From Bacteroidia bacterium 43-41 (GTDB taxonomy: Bacteria > Bacteroidota > Bacteroidia > Bacteroidales > Dysgonomonadaceae), in the NCBI GenBank assembly GCA_001898165.1, contig MKTD01000074.1:1-55815 (forward strand): a stretch of DNA of 55,815 nucleotides. The letters are read 5' to 3'. Under the pieces are notes generated by a model. That model searched no databases. It was not told where the DNA came from and saw only the letters and a program-made list of their open reading frames with translations. Made by a program: the position numbers and the translations under genes. The stretch's first letter is position 1; every line of letters starts with the position of its first letter. Of this stretch, positions 15,636 through 24,251 are shown one piece after another.

Positions 15636-17981
15636 TTAATTTCTTTTTATAAGCCAAATATCGCAAATTTTTGAATGTTGGCGCCAGTTCAGGTGGGATT
15701 CTTCCGGCTCGTCGAACGAAACTTCCAGTTTACCGTCCTGAAAGAATCTCCTGTCGATCGGAAACTCTTTAAACTCTTCCAACTCTTTACTGTACAGGGT
15801 AGGGGATATGCGCTCTCCATCTATCCTGAGCAACGCATCTCCATATCCGGCGATACGGATCAGGTAACGCCCTTTCGGGTCAAGATCTTCATAGACTATT
15901 CGCGGGAAGTTCTGAAATAATTGAGTGGATAGTCTCTTACGGCTTTTGCCGCCATCCCACCAGGCCACATCGGTAGCATCATACACAGTTGTCGTAACGC
16001 GTGGACTCTGACTTATATTCGATATGTTATCGTAATAACTGCCTTTCGGGGGATTTTCCCATGTCCCGATCACCGCCAGCGCCGCCAGTTTTTCCGCTTC
16101 GGTTTTCATTCGGGTGATCTTTTCAAACTGATCGGCCAACCACCAACGATTGTTTAGCGGATAGTCCACAAAGTCGAGCACACAGCCCCGTTCCGGCCCG
16201 CTTGCCCGATATTTTCCAACGCTTGTCTGCAAGCCGACGGAGTGATACAATGCCTCGCAATAATCTTCTATTTTCGTTCTTAGCTGTGGTGCTATATTGA
16301 TCCTATCCGCTTCGGTAATTTTCTCCAGCGCCAATTTCATCGCTTCTTCCGAACCGATCTCCGGAGCCTGTGCAAGCAAATCATTGGCTCCCCGTTCCAG
16401 TGCTTGCTCATATAACTTTCTTCGTTTGACATAGGTATCGTAATAAGCACGGAGAAGCAGTATCTGCCAACGCCAATCCTCTTGTAAGCGGGGATAAGCT
16501 TGCTCAAGCTGCTGCCAGCGTGAGAACGTCATTTCGATGCCTCCATTCGCTTCTATCGGACCATCCCAGTTGCGTTCCAATCCCAGTATGGCATCGGCTA
16601 CGCGATCGCCGGAGTTGATGCCGAAGAAAAAACGAACATATTGTTCCGTAATGCCAACAGCATCTTCCTTTTTGCTCCATCCTTTCCGGCTCCAGATACA
16701 CTTGTTCAGATCGTCATGCGCTCCGTCCGAATAGGCCAGGAACCCATCTGTAAACGGCGCATACCGATCATGCAGCGCCGCATAATAGAACGGCTGCGGA
16801 TTGACCGGCTCCCGGCCCAGGGTAAGGGCGAACGCCTGGTCCCAGCGGAGGGTAGGGTAGAGGCAGCGGACGGTATGCGTAATATCGGCATAATGGCGGT
16901 GCATATACTTTTGCGGCAGGCGATAGCGTGTATCGGACAGCGGAGGGCTGCCCGGCCCGCTTACCACTCCCCGCAACCAGTCCGGGCTTTCGGTCTCCAG
17001 GTAATGGTAGAAATAATCGATCTGTTCATCGCTGAAACCCTGCAATGAGATCCAAACACCTGCCTGAGGATGTTGTTTTTTCAGTTCACCGGCAATAGCC
17101 TTGAGGAAAGGTATCACATACCTCGGATGATTATCTCCCGGATCACCGCCCGGAACAAAGACATGGCTCAGATACGGGCATCGGCGGTAATAATCACTGT
17201 GTTTTTTCACTTCCGCCTGAAACAGACTCTCATCCGAAAGGTCCACGTTCACCGGCGTCCACACCCAATAATCCAGGCCGTAGTTCTTACAGACCGTACT
17301 TATATGTCGGTTCATCTCTTCTTTTGATACCTTCATGTGCGGACTCGGAGTATTATCAAAGGGAATGGTTTCTATGCAGTTCGTACCGAAAATTGCCAAT
17401 TCCCGAATATATTGTTCATACTGTTCCTTCGACCAGGCATCATAGGAATTCGCGGTATCACGATAACCCAGCTGATGTCCTCTTATGGGATATTCAGGTT
17501 CGCTTTTTATCGCATTCGACGGATCGAACAAGAACTGCTTGCCTGCAAATAATGAAGTACGCAGCAGATGTCCTGCAGCAAACAACACTCCGCGAGCGTC
17601 GACTCCGACAAGCCAGATAATAGTTTGGGAAGGAGCCTCCTCCACAATCACACTGAATGATTCGGCTTTCAGGGAGAGTTTTGCCTTTTCAGGAAGCGCC
17701 CTGCCGTTCAAACTATCGTCTGAGGAAAGTGCCAAAGCAATGATTGATGTACCCTCCCATGTATCGGTCATGTCCGGATAAATACCTGCACGCTTGTCTA
17801 TTTCTTCCTGTAAAACCCGAATGATCGTCTCTTTTACAGGGGATTGTATGGAATTGGACACAAGCAATCTGCTGCCGGACAGATCGATCTCGCGGGCATG
17901 AAGGGATGAAGATATGCACAGCAGAAAAAGACAGATTCTTAAAGCTATATTCCATTTATTTCTGATCTTATATCTATACAT
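15636..17981 (-). CDS. Secreted glycoside hydrolase-like protein (GH67/GH20-type fold)
   Basis: The 781-residue protein has a signal peptide (ICLFLLCISSSLHA). Residues about 30-150 resemble the alpha/beta N-terminal domain shared by GH67, GH20 and GH84 enzymes (IRVLQEEIDKRAG ... WLVGVDARGVLFAAGHLLR). A probable TIM barrel follows at about 160-460, beginning RGHQLGYRDTANSYDAW and including HVFVPGGDPGDNHPRYV and WDQAFALTLGREP. Helices cover about 470-620. The C-terminal part is a beta-sandwich-like domain. I cannot place the catalytic residues, so activity is unproven; alpha-glucuronidase-like or hexosaminidase-like activity would fit the fold. It lies six bases upstream of the alkaline phosphatase frame. 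Confidence 0.65.
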   Translation of the reverse strand: MYRYKIRNKWNIALRICLFLLCISSSLHAREIDLSGSRLLVSNSIQSPVKETIIRVLQEEIDKRAGIYPDMTDTWEGTSIIALALSSDDSLNGRALPEKAKLSLKAESFSVIVEEAPSQTIIWLVGVDARGVLFAAGHLLRTSLFAGKQFLFDPSNAIKSEPEYPIRGHQLGYRDTANSYDAWSKEQYEQYIRELAIFGTNCIETIPFDNTPSPHMKVSKEEMNRHISTVCKNYGLDYWVWTPVNVDLSDESLFQAEVKKHSDYYRRCPYLSHVFVPGGDPGDNHPRYVIPFLKAIAGELKKQHPQAGVWISLQGFSDEQIDYFYHYLETESPDWLRGVVSGPGSPPLSDTRYRLPQKYMHRHYADITHTVRCLYPTLRWDQAFALTLGREPVNPQPFYYAALHDRYAPFTDGFLAYSDGAHDDLNKCIWSRKGWSKKEDAVGITEQYVRFFFGINSGDRVADAILGLERNWDGPIEANGGIEMTFSRWQQLEQAYPRLQEDWRWQILLLRAYYDTYVKRRKLYEQALERGANDLLAQAPEIGSEEAMKLALEKITEADRINIAPQLRTKIEDYCEALYHSVGLQTSVGKYRASGPERGCVLDFVDYPLNNRWWLADQFEKITRMKTEAEKLAALAVIGTWENPPKGSYYDNISNISQSPRVTTTVYDATDVAWWDGGKSRKRLSTQLFQNFPRIVYEDLDPKGRYLIRIAGYGDALLRIDGERISPTLYSKELEEFKEFPIDRRFFQDGKLEVSFDEPEESHLNWRQHSKICDIWLIKRN

Positions 17982-17994
17982 GACAACCGATGTA

Positions 17995-19608
17995 TTATTT
18001 TTTTATCCGTTCCGGTAGTACGTCTCCGGCTTGTTCGGTTTTCGATGGGAGAGGAGGAGCGCCCGGCAACTCCTTCAACAGGAGACGCAGTTCTTTATAC
18101 AAAAGAGGCGCAGTTTCCGGACCAAGCGAATTTTCTTCACCGTAATAGGGATTGTCCCGATATATATACGGTTTCTTCACATCCCACTGGCTTTTGGGAA
18201 TAATGTATCCGATCTCATCATTGGCAAGGCCGAGACCGAAGCGAAACTCCCCTTGCATCAAATCGCGGAGAGGTGGCGCTTCCTGAGTACTAACCGTGAA
18301 ATCCCGGCCGGGAAGTGCTTCTATTCCTCCGTTTAATATTTCGGGATAAAGTTCTCCCGGAAAAGTGATGAAACCGGCAGGCCCGATACTCCATACGGCA
18401 GCTTCGGTACGTTTTTTCATCCATCCGGCCATATCTGCATCCATTAACCCGATGGCGGCAGCAAGACGGAACAATTTGTTCTTTAAAGGAAGTTCAAATG
18501 TCCTGGCGCGCAGATTAATCCCGGCTTCACGTACTTCCACAGCCTTTTCTTCCATCGTACGGAGTATGATCAATCCAAGTGTATCCCCCTGTGCACGGAT
18601 TTTATCGAACGACGGCTCTACATATACCGTATCAAGGAACGGGTCTTTTACACCCATTGTGGCATGGGTAGTCATTAATCCGCCTACCGCCCCGTTCACA
18701 TAGAGGGCGACGCCACCGACACCTTTTCTGACCAGGCTGTCCCCATGACACACTCCTTTCTCAACGGCTTCCCTCAGGTAGTGGGGAAAATCTGAGGAGA
18801 TGAACAGGTTTTTACTCCACAATGTTTCGGGATGATTAGCCCATTGAATCAGCGTCCCGAGGGTTTGTGAAGTCTCGGCATCCGTAACCCGCATCATCCT
18901 GAGGCCTTCGTCAAAGACATACGGTTCGCGCGTATCTTTAAGGGTTACGATCCCTTCCGTCAGGTTTTGCGAGAAATGGAAATGTGCAGGGCGCAATGCC
19001 TTAACGGCCTCTGTGACAGATTGAACAACACGCCTTTTTACGTATTCTCTCCACTCCGCATTCGTTCCGCTTTTAAAGGGCGATTTACCCCAGAGGCCCA
19101 ACAGATCAGGGCCTTCATGCGTGTGGGTGGAGGTGATCACCAGATAGGTGATGCCCGCCTCTTCCGGCAACATTTTCCGGATGTCCACTACCATCGGATG
19201 GAACATACCGATCACATCAACAGCCGTCAACGCGAGACGGGTGTTGCCGTCATCCAGCACCATTGTCCGCGCCCACAGATCGTCATGTACACCCTGGGCG
19301 GCGACTTTATTTCCAAAACCGGCAATCCAGTATGTATCGAACTTTCCGTTTCCGTTCAGGTCTTCGTAAGTATCCCCCTTCTCCGGTTCGTAACGTGCGT
19401 TATTATCCACATCGTTCCACGGCTCCATATACTCAGGAGTAATCGTCACCGCAGCAAAGCCGGCACGCATGACCCGGGATTCCTTATTTTCGATTTTCAG
19501 ATCGAGACTATATCCCGGGTGGCGGTCACGCATATTGTTGTAACTGTAGATGCACAATGCGATAACCAGAACCAGGAGCGAGATCCCTATAATCTTTATT
19601 ATCTTCAT
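17995..19608 (-). CDS. Neutral/alkaline ceramidase N-terminal domain protein
   Basis: The 537-residue protein has an N-terminal membrane anchor or signal (IIGISLLVLVIALCIYSY) and then a domain like the N-terminal catalytic domain of neutral ceramidase. Indicators are RAGFAAVTITPE at the start of the domain and VITSTHTHEGPDLLG near residue 165, where the histidines of the family bind zinc. Later it shows WANHPETLW and GAVGGLM. An acidic DVDNNARYEPEKGDTYEDLN stretch near residue 65 resembles a calcium-binding loop. The C-terminal ceramidase domain is not evident, so amide-bond hydrolysis of ceramide is doubtful; another amide or ester may be the target. The start overlaps the upstream gene as ATGA. 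Confidence 0.75.
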   Translation of the reverse strand: MKIIKIIGISLLVLVIALCIYSYNNMRDRHPGYSLDLKIENKESRVMRAGFAAVTITPEYMEPWNDVDNNARYEPEKGDTYEDLNGNGKFDTYWIAGFGNKVAAQGVHDDLWARTMVLDDGNTRLALTAVDVIGMFHPMVVDIRKMLPEEAGITYLVITSTHTHEGPDLLGLWGKSPFKSGTNAEWREYVKRRVVQSVTEAVKALRPAHFHFSQNLTEGIVTLKDTREPYVFDEGLRMMRVTDAETSQTLGTLIQWANHPETLWSKNLFISSDFPHYLREAVEKGVCHGDSLVRKGVGGVALYVNGAVGGLMTTHATMGVKDPFLDTVYVEPSFDKIRAQGDTLGLIILRTMEEKAVEVREAGINLRARTFELPLKNKLFRLAAAIGLMDADMAGWMKKRTEAAVWSIGPAGFITFPGELYPEILNGGIEALPGRDFTVSTQEAPPLRDLMQGEFRFGLGLANDEIGYIIPKSQWDVKKPYIYRDNPYYGEENSLGPETAPLLYKELRLLLKELPGAPPLPSKTEQAGDVLPERIKK

Positions 19609-20534
19609 TTGCGCTGTCTTTCTTTTCTCTGCAATTCGAACAGGGGACGGTAACCGATAACGATAATCCCCTCCTCTCTGATCAATTGTTTCAGTTTGTC
19701 GCCGGTAAAAAATTCCAATTCCTTTATACGCTTGGGTGCGGAACCGGTGATTGCCCGTATCTCATCTCCTTCCGCAGCCGCATGGATGAGAATTTCCGTC
19801 ACACCGGGATTTAAATTTTTGATGTAATTGGTCCAGAATTCCTCCACATTCTCTGTTTTGTAGTCCCGAAACTCTTCATGAATAAAATAATCCGGATGAA
19901 TGATCCCTTTCTCCCTACAGATATCCCGGAAAGGAGGGGCTCCCATATTTTCCAGGGTGGATTGGGACGGCATCCGCGCAGGGAGATCAAATTCTTCCGC
20001 AAGTTGCAGATAAATACGCATATAATCGGGAGAGTACTGATACGTTCCCATGTGTGAATCAATATGAGTAACAGGTACTCCCGCTTCCAACGCTTTTCGT
20101 ATCTGCGCCCTGCCCTCAGTCAATGCTTCATCGGTATTGGAAGCATTATATACCTCCAATACATCCTTCCACATATAGCCCTGTTCATCATATAGCCCGG
20201 GAACTTCGCCGCGTGATGCAACCGTACCCCATCTATAGTTTTTCCATTCTGAAGTCAATGTAAGGTGGACTCCGAATCCTTTATCCGGATTCTCGTTCGC
20301 ATATTTCAGGATCTCGTTCGACCAGGGACAAGGCATCATAATGGTGGCCGAGCTGATCAGCCCTCTCTCCATTCCTTCCATAGTGGCGGTATTGGCAGCA
20401 TGACACATACCCGCATCGTCGTTGTTGATGATCAACAGCTTGTCTGTCTTTTTGTATCCCAAGCGCTCGCCCAGCGTTTGTGCGGAGAGGGTTCCCGTAA
20501 AAAATAAAAAGCTCAATACCAGAATTCCTTTCAT
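19605..20534 (-). CDS. Secreted ChbG/YdjC-type carbohydrate deacetylase
   Basis: The 309-residue protein belongs to the ChbG/HpnK (YdjC) family of metal-dependent N-deacetylases acting on acetylated sugars. A signal peptide (GILVLSFLFFTGTLSAQ) is followed by LLIINNDDAGMCHAAN, where the aspartates bind metal. FGVHLTLTSEW carries a metal-ligand histidine, and PVTHIDSHMGTYQYSPD carries another. An export signal is unusual for the well-studied members, which are cytoplasmic, but fits a periplasmic step in this operon. The last base of the stop overlaps the next gene start (ATGA). The acetylated substrate is unknown. Confidence 0.85.
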   Translation of the reverse strand: MKGILVLSFLFFTGTLSAQTLGERLGYKKTDKLLIINNDDAGMCHAANTATMEGMERGLISSATIMMPCPWSNEILKYANENPDKGFGVHLTLTSEWKNYRWGTVASRGEVPGLYDEQGYMWKDVLEVYNASNTDEALTEGRAQIRKALEAGVPVTHIDSHMGTYQYSPDYMRIYLQLAEEFDLPARMPSQSTLENMGAPPFRDICREKGIIHPDYFIHEEFRDYKTENVEEFWTNYIKNLNPGVTEILIHAAAEGDEIRAITGSAPKRIKELEFFTGDKLKQLIREEGIIVIGYRPLFELQRKERQRK

Positions 20535-20621
20535 CTCTTTTGGTTTATAGATTTGTTACCTCCTGTATCTCTTTTTATTAAAAATCAAATGACTATGAAG
20601 AGAGATACCGGAAAAATACCA

Positions 20622-21980
20622 TTATTGGACAAATACTTTTTTATGATCCGACATAAAGGTACGCGTACTGACCGAGTATTCTTCACCGTGCGTATCTTTG
20701 TAGATCAGATCGACATAGAAAGCCTGAAATCCGTTTTTCGGATATTTTAACCTTGCATTGACCATAGACCGGTCCTTAGCATCAACAGGGATGTTGCTTT
20801 TATTCCATGTTGCCTGACGAAAATCCCTGCTGTCGGATACGGATCTCCACAGTGTGGCTCCAACCAGCTGATCGGGAGAGGCCTTTACCTGCAGATGGAT
20901 ATTTTTACCTTTCTCATCCAATTTCCATTCACAGACAGGATAATCCGTTTTATCCAGCATAATGGAAAAAATTGCACCTAACGCTCCGAAGGCCTCTGTT
21001 TTATCTCCCAAACCGTGGCCTGCGTTTGGAACGTAATGCAACAGGTTGTGTCCGGGGATCTCATTGATATAATGTTTAATGGCATCAACCGTCCAATAGG
21101 GATCGTTTGTCCCCATAATGATGAGCTTGGGCATCGTCAGCTTTTCGCGGTAGGAGTAAGGATCTATCATCTGTACGACAGCATTTCCGAATTCGCTGTG
21201 GATTGCCTGTGGAATTTCTAAGTCCACATAATCCCGGATCTCTTCACTGTACTCTCCATACAGCTGTTTTTGATAATCCAGGGCGACGGGCATATTCAGC
21301 ATTTCGATTACCATGGGAGCGATTACCTCCACACGCGGATCCCGGATTGCACCTGTAAGCCATGTTGTCCATCCGCGTTTTGAAGCTCCGGAGACAAGAA
21401 AACGATTTACCTGCCGGTCTAATTGTTGTCCGGCAAATTCCTGTATCGCGTCCATGGCTTTGTATGCCGTTTTTGTCATAGGAAAGAGCAATGGCCATGA
21501 GTAATCTTTGTCTTTCCTGAATTCATTGAGCGTATAGGAAATCAATGCATCTTCTTTCAATCCGCCGTAAAGGGGTTGATTGGGCACCTGCCTCAATACA
21601 CACACCAGAGCGTTATTCCGGTCTGCCAACGCAGACAGGAACAATGAAGTCTCATCATTCGGATCAGAGAACTTCGGCATCCCTTCATTCACCGAACCTC
21701 CGGTTATAAATAGCAGCGCTCCGTCCTGTTTCACCGATTCGGGAACAAAGATGATAAGCTCATGCTTCCATAAGATCCCATGCCATTTCTGGGAGATAAA
21801 CAACAAAGAATATGCTTTTGTATTGTCGATCTGATGTACATTGCGAATTTCCCATCCCCATGTAGGGTCATTGTTATTGATGTAGGCCTCTAAAGCCGTT
21901 TCGGGCGTAATCGTTTGTTGTGCATAACCGGCAACAAAGCAAAAAAAAGCAATTAAAAGTACAATTAAATTTCGTTTCAT
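20622..21980 (-). CDS. PhoPQ-activated pathogenicity-related (PqaA-like) alpha/beta hydrolase
   Basis: The product belongs to the PhoPQ_related family of secreted alpha/beta-hydrolase proteins. From the ATG at 21978-21980 it is 452 residues with a clean signal peptide (MKRNLIVLLIAFFCFVAGYA). Family marks are the WGWEI start, FITGGSVNEG and the nucleophile elbow FLVSGASKRGWTTW near residue 198, with serine in G-A-S-K-R. DPYWTVDAIKHY (probable catalytic aspartate) and NAGHGLGD (catalytic histidine) complete a triad. The biochemical role of the family is poorly known; an esterase or peptidase acting on the glycan is possible. An upstream in-frame ATG at 22001 would place seven charged residues before the signal. 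Confidence 0.82.
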   Translation of the reverse strand: MKRNLIVLLIAFFCFVAGYAQQTITPETALEAYINNNDPTWGWEIRNVHQIDNTKAYSLLFISQKWHGILWKHELIIFVPESVKQDGALLFITGGSVNEGMPKFSDPNDETSLFLSALADRNNALVCVLRQVPNQPLYGGLKEDALISYTLNEFRKDKDYSWPLLFPMTKTAYKAMDAIQEFAGQQLDRQVNRFLVSGASKRGWTTWLTGAIRDPRVEVIAPMVIEMLNMPVALDYQKQLYGEYSEEIRDYVDLEIPQAIHSEFGNAVVQMIDPYSYREKLTMPKLIIMGTNDPYWTVDAIKHYINEIPGHNLLHYVPNAGHGLGDKTEAFGALGAIFSIMLDKTDYPVCEWKLDEKGKNIHLQVKASPDQLVGATLWRSVSDSRDFRQATWNKSNIPVDAKDRSMVNARLKYPKNGFQAFYVDLIYKDTHGEEYSVSTRTFMSDHKKVFVQ

Positions 21981-22037
21981 ATGTTTAAATTTTAAAGACA
22001 AGAATCAAGACAAGAGACACTCATTATTACATTAGTC

Positions 22038-24218
22038 TCATTGAATCACATTCAGGTAACGCGCCATCCAGTAAGGCAATAGGAATTCATCTCCGGTAAG
22101 GCGGTAATGCGCTCCACTCCCTCCGTCAATAAGAAATTCATTGTTATTATGCCTGTTCATCGGACGCTCAATTTTAGGAATCAGCTCTGTGGTTGTCTGC
22201 TCCCTGAAATTGGTGTGCGGATCTTTTGGCAGAAACTCCAGATCTTTCCTGTGTGAATTCCTGACCGGATAACGGTTGCAATCTTTTGGGAACCCTCGTA
22301 AATACCAGATCGTGGATTCCAGATCGATATCACCGGACGTTCCGTAGGCCAGGAGGTTCCAAAGCGCGTTGCGTTCCGGCTTCTCAATCTTCCAGTGATC
22401 GCGTATCATCTCCGCATATTCCTGCTTCAACGTATCGTTGAACGCGTAATTATAAAGCACCCAATAGGTGAGGAATGCCATTTCATCATCAGAATGATTC
22501 CAATCCTCACCCATTGTAATACCCTGATGTTGAAATCCGGAAGTAAACCGGATATTGTTCATGGGTATTTTCATATTATCCAGGTATCCATGCTCCTGTA
22601 TCATTCGAAAAGCTTCAGTCTTGTAAATTTCTTTTTGTGTCAGCCGGTATGCTAACTGTAAGCCTGCGATCGTCAATGTGCTGTTGAGCCTGCGGTCGAA
22701 TTGCGTGGTAGCGAATGAATTCACATATTCCGGATTCCATCTGCCCCACAAAGTCGGCTTACCATCATAATCGATAAAATAATAATCATTTGTAATGATA
22801 TGCGTCATGATGGCATCGAAATAATCCGCCACCCGTCTTTTTTCTTCCGGTGTTTGAGCTACAAACCGATCTATTACAGATGTGGCAAACATATAACCGA
22901 CAAATTCATCCGTACTGGTGGTCCCTTTCCACCACCAGTCTTGATCCGGCGCCGGGCGCCAGGGAATAGTATCTCCTGCGATATACCCCGTACGCTCGAA
23001 TGTCCTTCCCGAAAATCCCGTGACGGGATGGATGGACAGCAGTCTTTCATAAGGCTCGAACGACTCCCAAACATATCCCCTGGATTTTTCCTCTTTGGTG
23101 ACGGCATAGCGGAAGGCCTGGCTTCCCAGGTAGAATGAAGTCCACAAGCCGTCATTATCACTATCGTCAAGACGCATGGTCGTGGGGTCCCCAGGGTCGG
23201 TCAACCGGGAAGCGGAAGAAAAACCGTAACGGAGGTGATACTTGCGCAGGTTGTCTTGCAGAAACTCCGCCTTTCCCGCCAGTGTTTCCCGTATGAACTC
23301 CACCTTGTTCAACCCGGTAGGGGTCAAGAAATACAAATTCCCATCGGTATCCGCAGCCATATCTACGATCTTATCCTGATCGAGCCAGCGTTTGGAGGCA
23401 TAATAATCGAAGCGTTCCGGTTGTTTCACGAAAGCACCCTCATCCGTTGCAAACCAACATGTCCCTCCCACCACCAACATGTGGGTAATAGCGGGAACAG
23501 GCAGTTTATTGTTTTTAGGTTCAACTGTATTTCCGCTTCGGTCAATCACACAGTAACCATCCGTTGTCCCCACCGCTATTTTGTCGCTGAAAAAAGCAAT
23601 GGCTGTCAGATTATTCCCGGAATAAACGTTCGTCCATTTATCTCCATTTAGCCAATATATACCCGTAGAAGATAAGTACCAGAACCGATGATCCGATACG
23701 TACAATCGTACAAATTCCCCAGGGGGGATATTCAGTTTTCTAACTTTCGTGCTCCGGTTATATAATACCGCCCCTTCCTCTCCTGTCAGCAGTACATCAT
23801 CATTTGCATTTACAGCCATATGCGTGAATCTATTTTCTGGCAGGTATCCGCATATTGTCCCGGCATGCTTATTGGTCAGAAAACGGTCGGGATACAGATA
23901 ATAGAGATAACCCGTTCCTTCCTGGATAGATATATCCACAGGCGACTTATCGGCCAGCGAAGCGTATCGAAGGTCTTTCGAAATAATCTCTCCCGGAAAA
24001 TCGCGGAACAGGCCGGCATCGGTCAATATAAAAAGGCTGTTATCCCCGTCGGCCACGATCTTCTTGAACCGGACATCTTTCCATTTCGGAGATAACGTAT
24101 ATTTAACCGATACCGGAACCACGTACGGCTCGTCCTTCACTGGCAGGTTACTTGTTCCCGCAATAGCGGGTTTTGTAAACAAAAGGCATAAAAAGATGCC
24201 TATTTGACTTAATTTCAT
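22038..24218 (-). CDS. Secreted beta-propeller plus alpha/alpha-toroid protein, unrecognised family
   Basis: The 726-residue protein has a signal peptide (IGIFLCLLFTKPAIAG). Residues about 45-310 carry repeated beta-strand units like those of two-component-regulator propellers (ADGDNSLFILTDAGLF, VNANDDVLLTGEEGAVLY, AADTDGNLYFLTPTGLN). Residues about 320-726 are helical and resemble an (alpha/alpha)6 toroid (DNDGLWTSFYLGSQAFRYAV, WWWKGTTSTDEFVGYMFA, MGEDWNHSDDEMAFLTYWVL). Such toroids occur in many hydrolases and lyases. The candidate acidic residues in STDEFVG and HSDDEM could be catalytic, but this is inference. It is encoded just after SusD, where PUL enzymes usually lie. Confidence 0.6.
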   Translation of the reverse strand: MKLSQIGIFLCLLFTKPAIAGTSNLPVKDEPYVVPVSVKYTLSPKWKDVRFKKIVADGDNSLFILTDAGLFRDFPGEIISKDLRYASLADKSPVDISIQEGTGYLYYLYPDRFLTNKHAGTICGYLPENRFTHMAVNANDDVLLTGEEGAVLYNRSTKVRKLNIPPGEFVRLYVSDHRFWYLSSTGIYWLNGDKWTNVYSGNNLTAIAFFSDKIAVGTTDGYCVIDRSGNTVEPKNNKLPVPAITHMLVVGGTCWFATDEGAFVKQPERFDYYASKRWLDQDKIVDMAADTDGNLYFLTPTGLNKVEFIRETLAGKAEFLQDNLRKYHLRYGFSSASRLTDPGDPTTMRLDDSDNDGLWTSFYLGSQAFRYAVTKEEKSRGYVWESFEPYERLLSIHPVTGFSGRTFERTGYIAGDTIPWRPAPDQDWWWKGTTSTDEFVGYMFATSVIDRFVAQTPEEKRRVADYFDAIMTHIITNDYYFIDYDGKPTLWGRWNPEYVNSFATTQFDRRLNSTLTIAGLQLAYRLTQKEIYKTEAFRMIQEHGYLDNMKIPMNNIRFTSGFQHQGITMGEDWNHSDDEMAFLTYWVLYNYAFNDTLKQEYAEMIRDHWKIEKPERNALWNLLAYGTSGDIDLESTIWYLRGFPKDCNRYPVRNSHRKDLEFLPKDPHTNFREQTTTELIPKIERPMNRHNNNEFLIDGGSGAHYRLTGDEFLLPYWMARYLNVIQ

Positions 24219-24251
24219 CTGTTTATAATTTTATCATATAAGAGAATCACC

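Noticed and set aside
18967-19653. Plus-strand open frame of 228 codons opposite the ceramidase-like gene
   Set aside because: Its content is a composition-driven shadow of the well-supported minus-strand gene, with no start context or family features.
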